A DNA stretch of 64,000 nucleotides from an uncultured Kiloniellaceae bacterium (lineage in GTDB: Bacteria > Pseudomonadota > Alphaproteobacteria > Kiloniellales > Kiloniellaceae), in contig CANLSF010000006.1 in assembly GCA_947493695.1 (NCBI GenBank), positions 248,001 to 312,000 of the forward strand, read 5' to 3'. Each line of letters opens with the position of its first letter. The first letter of the stretch is position 1. The position numbers were made by a program, and so were the translations under genes. The notes below the pieces were generated by a model. That model saw nothing but the letters and a program-made list of their open reading frames with translations. It was not told where the DNA came from and ran no database searches. Below, in pieces: positions 46,819 to 56,363 of the stretch.

Positions 46819-48154
46819 AAAACCGGGGCCGAATAAAAAGCCCGCGCCCGGCAGAAAAACCGCAAACGCCAGAGGCGCGAAAAGCGATGCCCGTCCGGCA
46901 AAGACCGGAACGGCGAAGCGTTTTGACAGCGACAAAAAGACGTCGGCGAATGTACGCGTCAACCGTCCGGTTAGAACAGGTACGTACAAGAAATCGCAGG
47001 TCTCCCGAGGCGATTCGCCTGCTGGAAAGAAAAACGTACAGTCCGCAGAGAACACGGCATCAAAGGGCGAACGCATTGCTAAAGTCATCGCCCGGGCCGG
47101 TCTCTGCTCGCGGCGCGATGCGGAACGCTGGATTGCCGAAGGACGGGTGAAGCTCGACGGAAAAACTCTTGATACAGCCGCGGTCGTTGTGACGTTGGAT
47201 CAGTCGATTGTCGTCGACGGTCAAGCGCTACCCGCACCGGAACAAGCCCGTGTCTGGCGCTTCCATAAGCCAAAGGGCGTGATCACCACGCGCAAGGATC
47301 CGGAAGGCCGTACCACAGTCTTCGACGGCCTGCCCGCCGATCTCCCCCGTCTGGAGCCGGTCGGACGTCTCGACTACAATTCTGAAGGCCTTTTGCTCTT
47401 TACCAACGACGGTGAACTCAAGCGCAAACTGGAACTCCCCTCCACGGGCTGGTCCCGCCGTTATCGGGTGAGAGTCCATGGCAAGGTCGATCCCGCTCAG
47501 ATCAAAGCGCTCGAAAACGGCATCACGGTCGAAGGCGTCAACTACGGCCCGATTCAAGCCCGCCTTGAGCATCAGGCCGCGAGCAACGCCTGGATCGCCA
47601 TGACCTTGCGCGAAGGCAAGAACCGGGAAATCCGACGGATCTGCGAGCATCTGGGTCTGGTGGTGAACCGCCTGATCCGGGTCTCGTATGGTCCCTTCGC
47701 CCTTGGCGAACTTGCCCCCGGCAAGATTGAGTCCATCCCGGCACGCATTCTGCGCGACCAGCTTGGTATGAAAAACACTGATGTCGAAGCAGCCTCTCAA
47801 GGCGCCCCAAAGAAAGCGACCAACGCCAAAAGCGGCAGAGCCAAGACTCCTGCAGGCACTAGAAGCACCGCTAAAACGGGCGCGCGCCAGACTGCTGGAA
47901 GCTCTCCTTCACGCCCGTCAAAAGGCGCGACCGATCTCACCGACATCAGCGGCAAGAAAACCAAGGGCGGCAAACGCAAAGGTGGATCGACAAGCCGCGG
48001 GCCAAGCGACAAACCGACTTCGGCAAAGAAGAACGCCCCTAACGCGCGCCCCACGAGCGCAACGACCGGCAAGTCAGCTCCGGGCACGTCACGAACACCT
48101 GCGGCTTCAGCAAAGCGGGGAGGTAAGAATGCGAATCGTCGGCGGACGTCATAG
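46808..48154 (+). CDS. RluB/RsuA family rRNA pseudouridine synthase with basic tails
   Basis: A 448-residue protein. An S4 RNA-binding domain (about residues 87-145, ERIAKVIARAGLCSRRDAER) is followed by a pseudouridine synthase domain with the catalytic Asp in VGRLDYNSEGLLLFTNDGE (about residue 189) and RYRVRVHGKVDPAQIKALE. It probably modifies 23S rRNA like RluB. The first ~85 and last ~117 residues are Lys/Ala/Ser/Thr/Pro-rich low-complexity tails, expected to be disordered and RNA-binding. I start it at ATG 46808. The C-terminal coding region overlaps rsmD. Confidence 0.92.
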   Translation: MPSKKPGPNKKPAPGRKTANARGAKSDARPAKTGTAKRFDSDKKTSANVRVNRPVRTGTYKKSQVSRGDSPAGKKNVQSAENTASKGERIAKVIARAGLCSRRDAERWIAEGRVKLDGKTLDTAAVVVTLDQSIVVDGQALPAPEQARVWRFHKPKGVITTRKDPEGRTTVFDGLPADLPRLEPVGRLDYNSEGLLLFTNDGELKRKLELPSTGWSRRYRVRVHGKVDPAQIKALENGITVEGVNYGPIQARLEHQAASNAWIAMTLREGKNREIRRICEHLGLVVNRLIRVSYGPFALGELAPGKIESIPARILRDQLGMKNTDVEAASQGAPKKATNAKSGRAKTPAGTRSTAKTGARQTAGSSPSRPSKGATDLTDISGKKTKGGKRKGGSTSRGPSDKPTSAKKNAPNARPTSATTGKSAPGTSRTPAASAKRGGKNANRRRTS

Positions 48155-48692
48155 GGGTCGCCCCATCGACGCGCCGGATGGCCTGACGGTTCGTCCGACT
48201 GCAGACCGGACCAGGGAATCCATGTTCAACATCCTCTGTCAGGGCAAGCTTGCCGCCGAGGAGGGAAACCCGCTGATCGACGCCCATGTTCTGGATGCCT
48301 TCGCGGGCACCGGCGCACTGGGCCTGGAAGCCCTGTCCCGTGGCGCAGCGAAGGTCACCTTCCTGGAAAACCTCTCTGCATCCCTGATCGCCTGCCGCGC
48401 AAACGTAAAATCGCTCGGTGAAGAAGCGGCCAGTGAAATCCTGCAGGCCGATGTACTGCGTCCACCGTCCGCCCGTCAGGCTTGCTCAATCGTCCTGATG
48501 GATCCGCCCTATAACCAGGACTTGCCGCGCCCGGCAATCCTCGCCTTGAACGCCGCGGGCTGGATAGCGCCGAATGCGATCGTGATCGTCGAGCTGATGG
48601 CTCAGGAAAGCTTCGAGGCACCGGAAGGTTTCGAAGAGCTGGATAACCGAAAATACGGCAAGGCCCGCCTGATCTTTTTGCGCAGGACGTAA
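48129..48692 (+). CDS. rsmD: 16S rRNA (guanine(966)-N(2))-methyltransferase
   Basis: RsmD methylates G966 of 16S rRNA. The start MRIVGGRHRGRPIDAPDG and VRPTADRTRESMFNIL are diagnostic. The SAM site is VLDAFAGTGALGLEALSRGA and the catalytic motif is VLMDPPYN. At 187 residues it is typical. GGGGAGGTAAGA precedes ATG 48129, so the longer frame through the upstream gene is false. It overlaps the pseudouridine synthase gene by 26 bases, which couples two rRNA modification enzymes. Confidence 0.96.
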   Translation: MRIVGGRHRGRPIDAPDGLTVRPTADRTRESMFNILCQGKLAAEEGNPLIDAHVLDAFAGTGALGLEALSRGAAKVTFLENLSASLIACRANVKSLGEEAASEILQADVLRPPSARQACSIVLMDPPYNQDLPRPAILALNAAGWIAPNAIVIVELMAQESFEAPEGFEELDNRKYGKARLIFLRRT

Positions 48693-48701
48693 AAAGTACA
48701 G

Positions 48702-49931
48702 TCAGGTGACCCGCCGTTGCAGATGCAGCGCAAGAAAGAACACCAGCGCCATAAAGCAGGCTCCGGCAATGTAAGGCCAGTCCGGGCCGATCTGCTGAAA
48801 CAGGAACCCGGCCCACAGCGGCCCGATCACGCGCGCGAGGCTGCTGGCCGCCTGGCCCATCCCGAGGGCAACACCGGCGATCTCGGGACGACTGAGCTTG
48901 GTGATCAGACTCTGAATAGAGGGATTGCCCAGGCCAAAACCTGCGGCCAGACAGGCGACGGCAACAAGGATCTGAACCAACCCCGTCGCACCGGGAACCA
49001 GCGCCATCCCACTCCCCAGCAGAATGGCGGAAAGAACGATCAGGCGCGCTTCACCGAACAGCCGGGTCAGGGGTCCGAGCAAACCGGCCTGAAAAATCAC
49101 AGCGATGATACCAGCAAAGGCGAAGAGGTATCCAACCTCCCGCGCCGACCAGCCGAAGGCAAAGTCCGCCCAGAGCGCCATTGTCGATTCCATATGCGCG
49201 AAGACAAAACCGACCAGGAAGAGAATAACCGTCACCAGGAAGAGGTTCGGGTAGTGGAGCGCCTTCAGCGAAGCCATAATCCGATCCCCGATCCCACGAC
49301 CCTGGGCTGCTGCGCGCGCCGCGTCCGCTGCGTCGGCCCGCTCCGCCTTAGATTTGATTTTGTGGGACTCGGGCAGGAAAAACAGCGCAAAGAAAAAGGC
49401 CGACATGGAGAGCCCTGCCGAAAGAAGCGGCGGGAAAAAGTAATCCGGGCCGGTCGCGGTTTCATCGAACAGCATGGCCGTGACGTTCAGCTCCGAGAGG
49501 TATCCTCCAAAACTCGCACCGACAATAAAGCTAAGCGCAAAGGCCGCGCCCAGCAGTCCCATGCCCCTGGCGCGGCGTTCCGGGCTCGTGATGTCCGCAA
49601 CATAGGCCGGGGCTGCCGAAAGATCCCCGCTGAGCGCCCCCGCCAGAGCGCGCGCCGCTACCAACACCCAGAAAGACTGGGCGAATGCCAACATCAGAAA
49701 GGCGGTCGTCGTGGCCGCAAAGCTGATCAGCAGTACGGGCTTGCGCCCCCAGCGGTCACTCGCACGGCCCCAGAGCGGCGCAGCGAAGAGCTGCATCAGG
49801 GAATAGCTGGCGATCATCAGGGTGACTTCGACCGGTGAAGCCTCCAGGCGCAGCGCCATGAAGGTCAGCAGCGGCACAATCAGGCCAAAGCCGAGCAGGT
49901 CGATAAAGATACAGGTAAAAAGACGCCCCAT
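48702..49931 (-). CDS. MFS transporter (TetA-like drug exporter family)
   Basis: A 409-residue inner-membrane protein with 12 hydrophobic segments. Motif A is GRASDRWGRKPVLLISF between helices 2 and 3. The start MGRLFTCIFIDLLGFGLIVP and the helix-5 block GLLGAAFALSFIVGASFGG resemble the TCR/Tet(A) branch of 12-helix drug-proton antiporters. The long central loop between helices 6 and 7 is Lys/Ala/Asp-rich. Resistance should not be assumed: many such chromosomal exporters have unknown substrates. It begins 7 bases after the mutL stop on the same strand. Confidence 0.9.
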   Translation of the reverse strand: MGRLFTCIFIDLLGFGLIVPLLTFMALRLEASPVEVTLMIASYSLMQLFAAPLWGRASDRWGRKPVLLISFAATTTAFLMLAFAQSFWVLVAARALAGALSGDLSAAPAYVADITSPERRARGMGLLGAAFALSFIVGASFGGYLSELNVTAMLFDETATGPDYFFPPLLSAGLSMSAFFFALFFLPESHKIKSKAERADAADAARAAAQGRGIGDRIMASLKALHYPNLFLVTVILFLVGFVFAHMESTMALWADFAFGWSAREVGYLFAFAGIIAVIFQAGLLGPLTRLFGEARLIVLSAILLGSGMALVPGATGLVQILVAVACLAAGFGLGNPSIQSLITKLSRPEIAGVALGMGQAASSLARVIGPLWAGFLFQQIGPDWPYIAGACFMALVFFLALHLQRRVT

Positions 49932-49937
49932 CTGAGA

Positions 49938-51875
49938 TTAACGGCGCCCGAAGAGTTTTTCGATGTCGGCAAGTTGCAGTTCGACGTAGGTCGGACGGCC
50001 GTGGTTGCACTGTCCCGAATGCGGCGTGGCCTCCATCTGCCGCAGCAGCGCGTTCATCTCGTCGCCGTTAAGCTTGCGCCCGGCCCGGACCGAGCCATGA
50101 CAGGCCATGGTGCCGCACACATGCTCCAGCTTTTCACGCAAAGCCAGGGCCTCGCCGAGTTCCGCCAGCTCATCCGCCAGATCCCGCAACAACCCCTGCA
50201 CATCGACCTCACCCAGCAGAGCCGGAATCTCCCGCACCACTACGGCACCGGGACCGAAGGCTTCGAGATGCAAACCGAGCTCCGCGAGTTCCTCCGCCCG
50301 CGCGGTCAAGCGCTCGACAGCCGTCTCTTCGAGCTCGATGACCTCGGGAATCAGCAGCATCTGCCGGGCAACACCGCTCTCGGCCAGTTGTTCCTTCATG
50401 CGTTCGTAAACCAGTCGCTCATGCGCCGCATGCTGATCGACGATCACAATGCCATTGCGCGTCTGTGCGACGACATAGGTTCCATGCAACTGCGCCCGTG
50501 CCGCACCAAGAGGATAGGCCTCCAGGCTTTCCTGCTCGGGCACACCACTGGCGGGACCGCCGTACGACGGGTCGCTCCCCTGCCCTTCATAATCAGGCAT
50601 GGCCTGCGGTGAGGTATTGGCCTGCGGCACGCCGTCAAAGCCGGGCAGCGGCGCGTGGTATCCGGACACCGCTTCCGACATTCCGGATGGAAGGCGCGTG
50701 CCGCCCTGCCAGCCATAGCCCCCCTGGAATTGACGGGGCGTTGCACTGACACCGGCACCCGGCGTAAAGGAGCCCAGCGCCGCCGAAGCCACCGTAGTCG
50801 AGGCCCGGTGTCCGGCTGCCGCCAGCGCATGTTTGCAGGCCCCGACGATCAGACCGCGGACCAGCCCCGCCTCGCGGAACCGCACTTCCGTCTTCGCCGG
50901 ATGCACATTGACGTCGACCAGTTCAGCCGGCAGATCGACGAACAAGGCGACAAGCGGATGACGGTCCCGCGCCAGAAAATCCTGATACGCGCCCCGGACA
51001 GCGCCATGCAGCAGCTTGTCCCGCACAGGCCGCCCGTTCACAAAGAGATACTGGTGCTGGGCATTGCCCCGGTTCAAGGTCGGCAGTCCAATGTAGCCCG
51101 ACAGGCGCACGCCTTCCCGCTCCGCCTCTATCGGAAGGGCGTTGTCCGAAAACTCATGCCCCATGACCGCGGACAGACGTTTCAGGCGGCTCTCGAAGAG
51201 GTCGCCACTGGCGGGCGCGAGCCGGATAATCCGGCGGTTCTCGTCCGACAGGGTAAAGCCGATATCGGGATGCGCCATGGCGAGACGGTTGATCGCGTCC
51301 TGCGCGTGATTGATTTCGGTCCGTGCGGTTTTCAGGAATTTCAGGCGCGCCGGGGTGGCGTAAAAGAGTTCCCGCACCTCAATGCGCGTGCCGGGCGCTT
51401 GCGCAGCGGGAACCGCAGGCAGAACACTGCCGCCTTCCACACTCAAACTCCAGCCATCATCACTGCCCGGCAGGCGGCTGCTGAGGGTCATGCGCGAAAC
51501 CGCACCGATCGAAGGCAGAGCTTCACCACGAAAGCCGAGCGTTTTGATATCGACCAGATCGTCGGCGGGCAGCTTCGAAGTTGCGTGACGTTCGACCGCA
51601 AGCATCATCTCGTCCGGCGTCATACCGCAGCCATCGTCCACGACTGATAGGAACGCCCGGCCACCGTCGCGCATCACCACATCGATATGGCGCGCACCGG
51701 CGTCGATGGCATTTTCAACCAGTTCCTTGACCGCCGCCGCAGGACGCTCGATGACCTCACCCGCCGCGATCTGATTGACCAGCGTATTGGGCAGACGCCG
51801 CAGCACCCGGCGCGGAACCTCCTGCCCTGCGCCCCTTTCGGCGGTCAATTCGATATCCTGATCGGCTGTGGTCAT
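49938..51875 (-). CDS. mutL: DNA mismatch repair protein MutL
   Basis: A 645-residue protein. The N-terminal GHKL ATPase domain has [31 protein letters not shown] and [17 protein letters not shown]. The linker from about residue 350 to 440 is Gly/Pro/Gln-rich. The C-terminal domain carries [15 protein letters not shown], which fits the DQHA(X)2E(X)4E endonuclease motif, so this MutL probably nicks DNA as expected in bacteria without Mut[13 protein letters not shown] and [14 protein letters not shown] near the end are further metal-site blocks. Confidence 0.96.
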   Translation of the reverse strand: MTTADQDIELTAERGAGQEVPRRVLRRLPNTLVNQIAAGEVIERPAAAVKELVENAIDAGARHIDVVMRDGGRAFLSVVDDGCGMTPDEMMLAVERHATSKLPADDLVDIKTLGFRGEALPSIGAVSRMTLSSRLPGSDDGWSLSVEGGSVLPAVPAAQAPGTRIEVRELFYATPARLKFLKTARTEINHAQDAINRLAMAHPDIGFTLSDENRRIIRLAPASGDLFESRLKRLSAVMGHEFSDNALPIEAEREGVRLSGYIGLPTLNRGNAQHQYLFVNGRPVRDKLLHGAVRGAYQDFLARDRHPLVALFVDLPAELVDVNVHPAKTEVRFREAGLVRGLIVGACKHALAAAGHRASTTVASAALGSFTPGAGVSATPRQFQGGYGWQGGTRLPSGMSEAVSGYHAPLPGFDGVPQANTSPQAMPDYEGQGSDPSYGGPASGVPEQESLEAYPLGAARAQLHGTYVVAQTRNGIVIVDQHAAHERLVYERMKEQLAESGVARQMLLIPEVIELEETAVERLTARAEELAELGLHLEAFGPGAVVVREIPALLGEVDVQGLLRDLADELAELGEALALREKLEHVCGTMACHGSVRAGRKLNGDEMNALLRQMEATPHSGQCNHGRPTYVELQLADIEKLFGRR

Positions 51876-51973
51876 ATCTTAGCTTTACCTTGCAGCGGGT
51901 GCAGGATTCGCCCCGCATCGAGTGAACGTAAAACTAGCAGGGAAGCCCCTGCGCAAAAAGACGTTTCCTCCTG

Positions 51974-52010
51974 GAAAACAACAAGGGCCAGCGCATTTCC
52001 ACGCTGGCCC
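51974..52010 (-). terminator. rho-independent terminator after the M16 peptidase pair
   Basis: GGGCCAGCG (51985-51993) and CGCTGGCCC (52002-52010) form a perfect 9-base stem with an 8-base loop. On the minus strand it is followed by TTGTTGTTTTCC. It separates the M16 genes from mutL. Confidence 0.85.
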
Positions 52011-52043
52011 TCGTCGTACAGAAAAAGCTTCGGGTTTGGAGCG

Positions 52044-53450
52044 TTACGAACTTCCGTCCGGCGCCGCGCGCGTCGCTTTGACGTTTTCCGGACGTCCAAC
52101 CACGACGACCGTCAAAGCCTCCGGCCTGAAAAGCTCACCGGCGACACGCTGCGCCTGCTCCAGCGTGATCGCCTCGATATAGCTGTTGCGCTGATCGAGA
52201 TAGTCGATCCCGAGCCCCTGAATCTGCATGCCCAGCATCATACCCGCGATCCGGTCTGAACCTGAGAGACGAAGCGGAAAGGAGCCGGTCAAGAAGGTCT
52301 TGGCATCAGCCAGATCTTCGGCACTCGGTCCCTCTTCCGCCATGCGTTTCCATTCTGCGCGCAGAATATCGAGAGTCTCTGAGACGCGGGCGTTCTGGGT
52401 CGCCACACCGCCCCCGATCAGAGCGGCATGATCAAGCGGGTTCAGATAACTGTAGACCGAATAGGCCAAGCCGCGCTTCTCCCGGATTTCTTCGTAGAGC
52501 CGGGAAGACATTCCGCCGCCGCCCAGGATGTAATTCACCACATAAGCCGCATAGTAATCCGGATGGCCGCGTTTGATGCCCTGATGCCCGAAAGAGACAA
52601 TGCTCTGGGGCAGGTTCTTGTCGACCACCACCAGATCGCCGGTTCCGGCAACCTCGACATCGGCAATGACCGGCAGGTTTGAGGTCTTAGGCAATCCGCC
52701 GAAGGTTCTATCCAGCAGGATGGCCAGATCTTCCGGCGTCACATCGCCAATCACGGCAATTTTCAAGCGGTCCAGGGCGAAGCGCTCGCGGACCAGCGCC
52801 TGCATGTCCTCCACCTTGATGTTCGGGACGGACTCCATAGTGCCGTCCGCCGACCGGCCATAAGGATGGTCCCCGAAGAAGAGCGTGCGAAGCGTCTTGC
52901 CCGCAATTGCGTCAGGAGATTCTTTTTCCCGCGCGAGACCGACCATGATCTGACTGCGAATGCGCGCCACGGCGTCTTCATCAAAGCGCGGCGATGTCAA
53001 AGCGAGCCGCGCCAGATTGAAGGCCAGATCCCTGGTTTCCGTCAGACTGCGCAGAGATCCCGAGAACTCGTCCCGGCCCGCGCTGAAACTCAGGCCGATG
53101 GAATTCTCGTCCATCAGGCCGCGAAAACCCTGGGAATCAAGCTCCCCCGCCCCTTCGTCGATCAATGCCGCCGTCATACTGGAAAGGCCGGTCTTGTCAG
53201 CCGGGTCCAGGGCCGCACCGCCCTTGAAGGAAAACTCCATGGAGATAACGGGGTTACGATTATCCTGAACCAGCCAGGCTTCGATCCCGCCCGGGCTCAC
53301 GACCCGTTCGATTTCCACCGCGGATGCAGGCGCAAGCGCTACAAACACAAGCGCAATGCTAGCCACTGCGCCTGAAAAAACTCTTTTTATTCCTGGCATC
53401 ACCGAAGACCCCGAGAGGTTTGAGAGGTTCATAAATCTATCCCGTTTCAC
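52044..53450 (-). CDS. M16 family peptidase, subunit without zinc motif
   Basis: A 468-residue exported M16 protein with an N-terminal signal segment (about residues 22-47, ending PASA). The region that should hold HxxEH reads GLSSMTAALIDEGAGELDSQ, so the catalytic zinc site is absent. This makes it the non-catalytic partner of the upstream gene, as in processing-peptidase-type heterodimers. The C-terminal IREKRGLAYSVYSYLNPL block, which binds substrate, is conserved. It starts with GTG 53450 overlapping the upstream stop by 3 bases. An ATG at 53432 is an alternative. Confidence 0.9.
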   Translation of the reverse strand: MKRDRFMNLSNLSGSSVMPGIKRVFSGAVASIALVFVALAPASAVEIERVVSPGGIEAWLVQDNRNPVISMEFSFKGGAALDPADKTGLSSMTAALIDEGAGELDSQGFRGLMDENSIGLSFSAGRDEFSGSLRSLTETRDLAFNLARLALTSPRFDEDAVARIRSQIMVGLAREKESPDAIAGKTLRTLFFGDHPYGRSADGTMESVPNIKVEDMQALVRERFALDRLKIAVIGDVTPEDLAILLDRTFGGLPKTSNLPVIADVEVAGTGDLVVVDKNLPQSIVSFGHQGIKRGHPDYYAAYVVNYILGGGGMSSRLYEEIREKRGLAYSVYSYLNPLDHAALIGGGVATQNARVSETLDILRAEWKRMAEEGPSAEDLADAKTFLTGSFPLRLSGSDRIAGMMLGMQIQGLGIDYLDQRNSYIEAITLEQAQRVAGELFRPEALTVVVVGRPENVKATRAAPDGSS

Positions 53451-54829
53451 GAAGTCGGTTTCGGTAAAAGAAGGCCGGTGACTGAGCTTTCGTTCCGGAA
53501 GACAGCGCGGGCCGCGGCCAGCACCTGCTCACGGGTCACGCCATCGATCAGATCCGGCCAGCTTTCGATCTCTTCGATCGTTCGACCAGTCGCCAGCGAG
53601 GTCCCGATCACGCGCGGTGCGGTTCCCAGATCATCCCGTGCATAGACCGAACCCGCACGCTTACGCCGCTTGGCGGACGCCAACTCCTTGTCGGTAATGC
53701 CATTTTCGAGAACCACGGCGATTTCAGCCCGGAGCGCTTCTTCCAGCGCCTCGATCTCAACGCCGGGCTTCGGTGAAGCGTAGAAATTGAAATCGCTCAG
53801 ATCCAGGGCACTCGCGCTGTAGCGGCTGCCAACGGAAACCGCCAGTTTCTTCTCGACCACAAGGGACTTATAGAGACGGCTTGTGGAACCGCCGCTCAAG
53901 ACTTCATCGAGTACCTGCAGTGCATAGGCATGCTCGGTGGCGCCCCCCCGGTAGCTGGGTGCCAGATAGCTGATGGCGAGCAGAGGTTGACGCACGCGCG
54001 GGCTTTCATGGATCACACGGCGCGCCGAAGTCTGCGGCGGCTCTTCGATCCGCACCCGCTCCGGCACGCTCTTCGCAGGGATGACTCCGTAGTACTTTTC
54101 AGCAAGAGGCCTGACCTCTGCCGCGGTCACGTCACCGGCAACGATCAGGATCGCATTATTCGGCGCATACCATTTGCGGTAAAAGGCCAGCGCCGTCTCG
54201 GTGTTGAGCGCATTGATCTCATGCTGCCAGCCAATGACCGGCAGACGGTAGGGGTGGTTCAGATAGAGCGCGGCCTGCATGGTCTCGAAAAGCTTGGCGC
54301 TCGGGTTGTTATCGGTCCGGCTGCGGCGCTCTTCCACCACCACATCGCGTTCGGGCAGGACCACCTCGTCAGTCAGGACCAGATTGCTCATCCGATCCGC
54401 CTCATGCTTCATCATGATTTCGAGCCGGTCACGCGCGATCGTCTGAAAATAAGCCGTGTAATCCTGGCTGGTAAAGGCGTTCTCACGCCCGCCATTCAAC
54501 TGGATAATCCGCGAGAACTCTCCAGGCGCCAGTGTCTTGGTCCCCTTGAACATGAGGTGTTCAAGAAAGTGGGCGTTGCCGGATTCGCCAGCGGATTCAT
54601 CCGCCGCGCCGACTTTGTACCAGACCATATGCGTAACAATCGGCGCGCGGTGATTGGGTACGACGACCACCTGCATCCCATTGTCCAGTGTGAAGGTCTC
54701 CGGATCGAACACCCGGGCGAGGGCTGGCCCCGCCGTCAGGATCGTTCCACTTAAGGCAATCAGTGCCAAAGCCAGAACGGGAAGCCGGGAGAATAGTCGA
54801 GAAGTTGTCGGGCGCAGAATAGAGGACAT
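53447..54829 (-). CDS. M16 family zinc metallopeptidase
   Basis: A 460-residue exported peptidase with signal peptide (SRLPVLALALIALSGTIL, cut near ALA). The inverted zinc motif HFLEH is in NAHFLEHLMFKGTKTLAPG. The downstream Glu ligand lies in the NAFTSQDYTAYFQTIARDRLE region that follows. It is the active member of the pair with the next gene, to which it is coupled by overlap. The set lspA, DUF3035 lipoprotein, M16, M16 is a recurrent alphaproteobacterial order. The substrate is unknown. Confidence 0.93.
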   Translation of the reverse strand: MSSILRPTTSRLFSRLPVLALALIALSGTILTAGPALARVFDPETFTLDNGMQVVVVPNHRAPIVTHMVWYKVGAADESAGESGNAHFLEHLMFKGTKTLAPGEFSRIIQLNGGRENAFTSQDYTAYFQTIARDRLEIMMKHEADRMSNLVLTDEVVLPERDVVVEERRSRTDNNPSAKLFETMQAALYLNHPYRLPVIGWQHEINALNTETALAFYRKWYAPNNAILIVAGDVTAAEVRPLAEKYYGVIPAKSVPERVRIEEPPQTSARRVIHESPRVRQPLLAISYLAPSYRGGATEHAYALQVLDEVLSGGSTSRLYKSLVVEKKLAVSVGSRYSASALDLSDFNFYASPKPGVEIEALEEALRAEIAVVLENGITDKELASAKRRKRAGSVYARDDLGTAPRVIGTSLATGRTIEEIESWPDLIDGVTREQVLAAARAVFRNESSVTGLLLPKPTS

Positions 54830-55012
54830 GGCTTTTCCGGGAACCGCGGATGAAAGGGCGAATACGACCTGAATCAGAATAACGAATTATGGTTAATATG
54901 GCGTTTACTTTGTCAGCCTCAAGCCATCGGCCGACACTTCGGCTTCACATGTGCTTGAAACCCGCGCGACGCAGATCGGAATTCCTTGTCGATGCAATCC
55001 ACGGTCGAGGTA

Positions 55013-55047
55013 GAGAAAAGGCCAGTCCGCTATAAACAGACTGGCCT
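55013..55047 (-). terminator. rho-independent terminator after the DUF3035 gene
   Basis: AGGCCAGTC (55019-55027) and GACTGGCCT (55039-55047) form a perfect 9-base stem with an 11-base loop. It is followed on the minus strand by TTTCTC. It lies 55 bases after the stop of the lipoprotein gene. Confidence 0.8.
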
Positions 55048-55102
55048 CAACATCAAGACAACTGGCGTGCTCTGATCTAAGTAATCAGGCCGCAGTGCGC
55101 TA

Positions 55103-55684
55103 CTAGAATATGCCTTCCAGGAAGGCTTTTTCTTCGCGGACAATCGTGGGGGTCTCACCTGAAGTGACCGAGCGCCCGAGCGCGGCATTTTCACGAATGC
55201 GCTGAGATTCACTCTCTGCATCGATTATTTCACCTGCCGGCGGCTCATCTCTCCAGAACACCAGATCGTTGACGAAGCTTTCGTTTTCTTCGTTCAGGCG
55301 ACCCGTTTCACGGTCAACGATCTGACGGATATCCGGCTCGGCCTTGTCGGCGCCTGCAGCCATAAGAAGCGAACGTTCGCCCAGCGAACGGCCATCGGCA
55401 GGAATGCGCTCATCCAACGTGGGTCCCGCGGCATTGTCCGCACGGAAGACCGCGCGTTTGGCCTGATCCTGGGCAGAGCCTTCCTGAGGACGTACAGCGC
55501 CGGGTTCCGGAGGACGCAGCGTAAACTCCGGCGGCAGACTCAGAGGCGCGCGCGAAACCACGCGAAACTCATCCGGTGACTGCTTGTTCAATCCAAGCTC
55601 GGAACGCACATTTTCACAGGCGCTCAGCGAAAGCGCGGCGCCGGCCAGGAAAAAAATGCGAAGCGATGGTTTTGTCAGAAACAT
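55103..55684 (-). CDS. DUF3035 family lipoprotein
   Basis: A 193-residue lipoprotein. The signal peptide FFLAGAALSLSACENVRS has the lipobox LSAC. The mature start GLNKQSPDEFRVVSRAPLSL, then PPEFTLRPPEPG, is the DUF3035 signature. The C-terminal half is acidic and polar. It is widespread in alphaproteobacteria, where it follows lspA and precedes M16 peptidases, as here. Its function is unknown; an envelope role is likely. The signal is processed by LspA, encoded immediately upstream. Confidence 0.9.
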   Translation of the reverse strand: MFLTKPSLRIFFLAGAALSLSACENVRSELGLNKQSPDEFRVVSRAPLSLPPEFTLRPPEPGAVRPQEGSAQDQAKRAVFRADNAAGPTLDERIPADGRSLGERSLLMAAGADKAEPDIRQIVDRETGRLNEENESFVNDLVFWRDEPPAGEIIDAESESQRIRENAALGRSVTSGETPTIVREEKAFLEGIF

Positions 55685-55702
55685 ACCTGTCCTCCAGCTA
55701 TA

Positions 55703-55802
55703 GCGTTTGGCATTGCCATTTAATCAAGAAATCTCAAAATTCCCGTTCGAAATCATCAGCGTGCTGGTTTTGAGGCAGCGGATTTCGGATCGAGCCAAAC
55801 GC
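55703..55802. repeat. about 100-base element with terminal inverted repeats, family 3, copy a
   Basis: The element is bounded by GCGTTTGGC (55703-55711) and GCCAAACGC (55794-55802). Its interior aligns without large gaps to 60386-60484 (same orientation on the minus strand), with shared blocks CGAAATCC, TGAT-TCGAA, ATTTTGA and CTTG. Both copies lie between genes and encode nothing. It resembles a MITE-like or palindromic intergenic element, and its flanks share TTTAA-like bases. Confidence 0.7.
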
Positions 55803-55817
55803 AATCTGCTTTAATCC

Positions 55818-56291
55818 TTATCTTTTACCCTCACTGACGCCGCCAAACAAGCTGACAAACATCAGTATGCCGACACCGAGAAAGATCGCAGTGTCGGCAA
55901 CGTTGAAGGCCGGCCAGTGCCAACCGGCCAGATGGAAGTCCAAAAAGTCCACAACCATGCCGATCCGCAGCCGGTCAATCACGTTGCCGATCGCACCGCC
56001 GACCACCAGACCGACCGCGACCGCATTGGCTGTATGAGCCTGTCCGCGCAGCCAAACCAGCAACGCGACAACGATCACCGCAGCAACCCCACTCAGGATG
56101 TAGGGCATGATGGCCGCCTCATTCCCGAAGAGGCCAAAGCTGACACCGCGGTTAAACGCGAGCACGATGTTAAAGAAACCCGTAATCTCGAAACTCTGCG
56201 GTGGCTGCATCACGACGTCCAGGATCAGCCACTTGGTAAACTGATCGAACGCGCAAACAATGACGGCCAGAAGAGCGGTCAGCTTATACAT
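55818..56291 (-). CDS. lspA: lipoprotein signal peptidase (signal peptidase II)
   Basis: LspA cleaves signal peptides of lipoproteins in the inner membrane using two Asp residues. At 157 residues it has four hydrophobic helices. Conserved boxes are DQFTKWLI, AFNRGVSFGLF, GGAIGNVIDRLRIGMVVDFL and FNVADTAIFLG, with the catalytic Asp in NVIDR and NVADT. It follows ileS after a repeat-bearing spacer, the common ileS-lspA order. Its lipoprotein neighbour DUF3035 is a likely client. Confidence 0.96.
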   Translation of the reverse strand: MYKLTALLAVIVCAFDQFTKWLILDVVMQPPQSFEITGFFNIVLAFNRGVSFGLFGNEAAIMPYILSGVAAVIVVALLVWLRGQAHTANAVAVGLVVGGAIGNVIDRLRIGMVVDFLDFHLAGWHWPAFNVADTAIFLGVGILMFVSLFGGVSEGKR

Positions 56292-56363
56292 TCGGCCTAT
56301 CCGGGCGTTGTTCCAAGGATCTGGCTCCTAGAGTGCAATCGTTCTTGTTTGGAACAATCCAGG

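Noticed and set aside
48717-49838. 373-codon plus-strand frame opposite the MFS gene
   Set aside because: Highly charged Arg/Gln/Gly-rich translation, the mirror of a hydrophobic membrane protein; no real domain.
48702-49931. Tetracycline resistance gene call
   Set aside because: Only general TetA-branch features of MFS proteins are visible; there is no TetR neighbour and no basis for a specific drug.
50655-51647. 330-codon plus-strand frame opposite mutL
   Set aside because: Antisense to a complete MutL gene with intact motifs.
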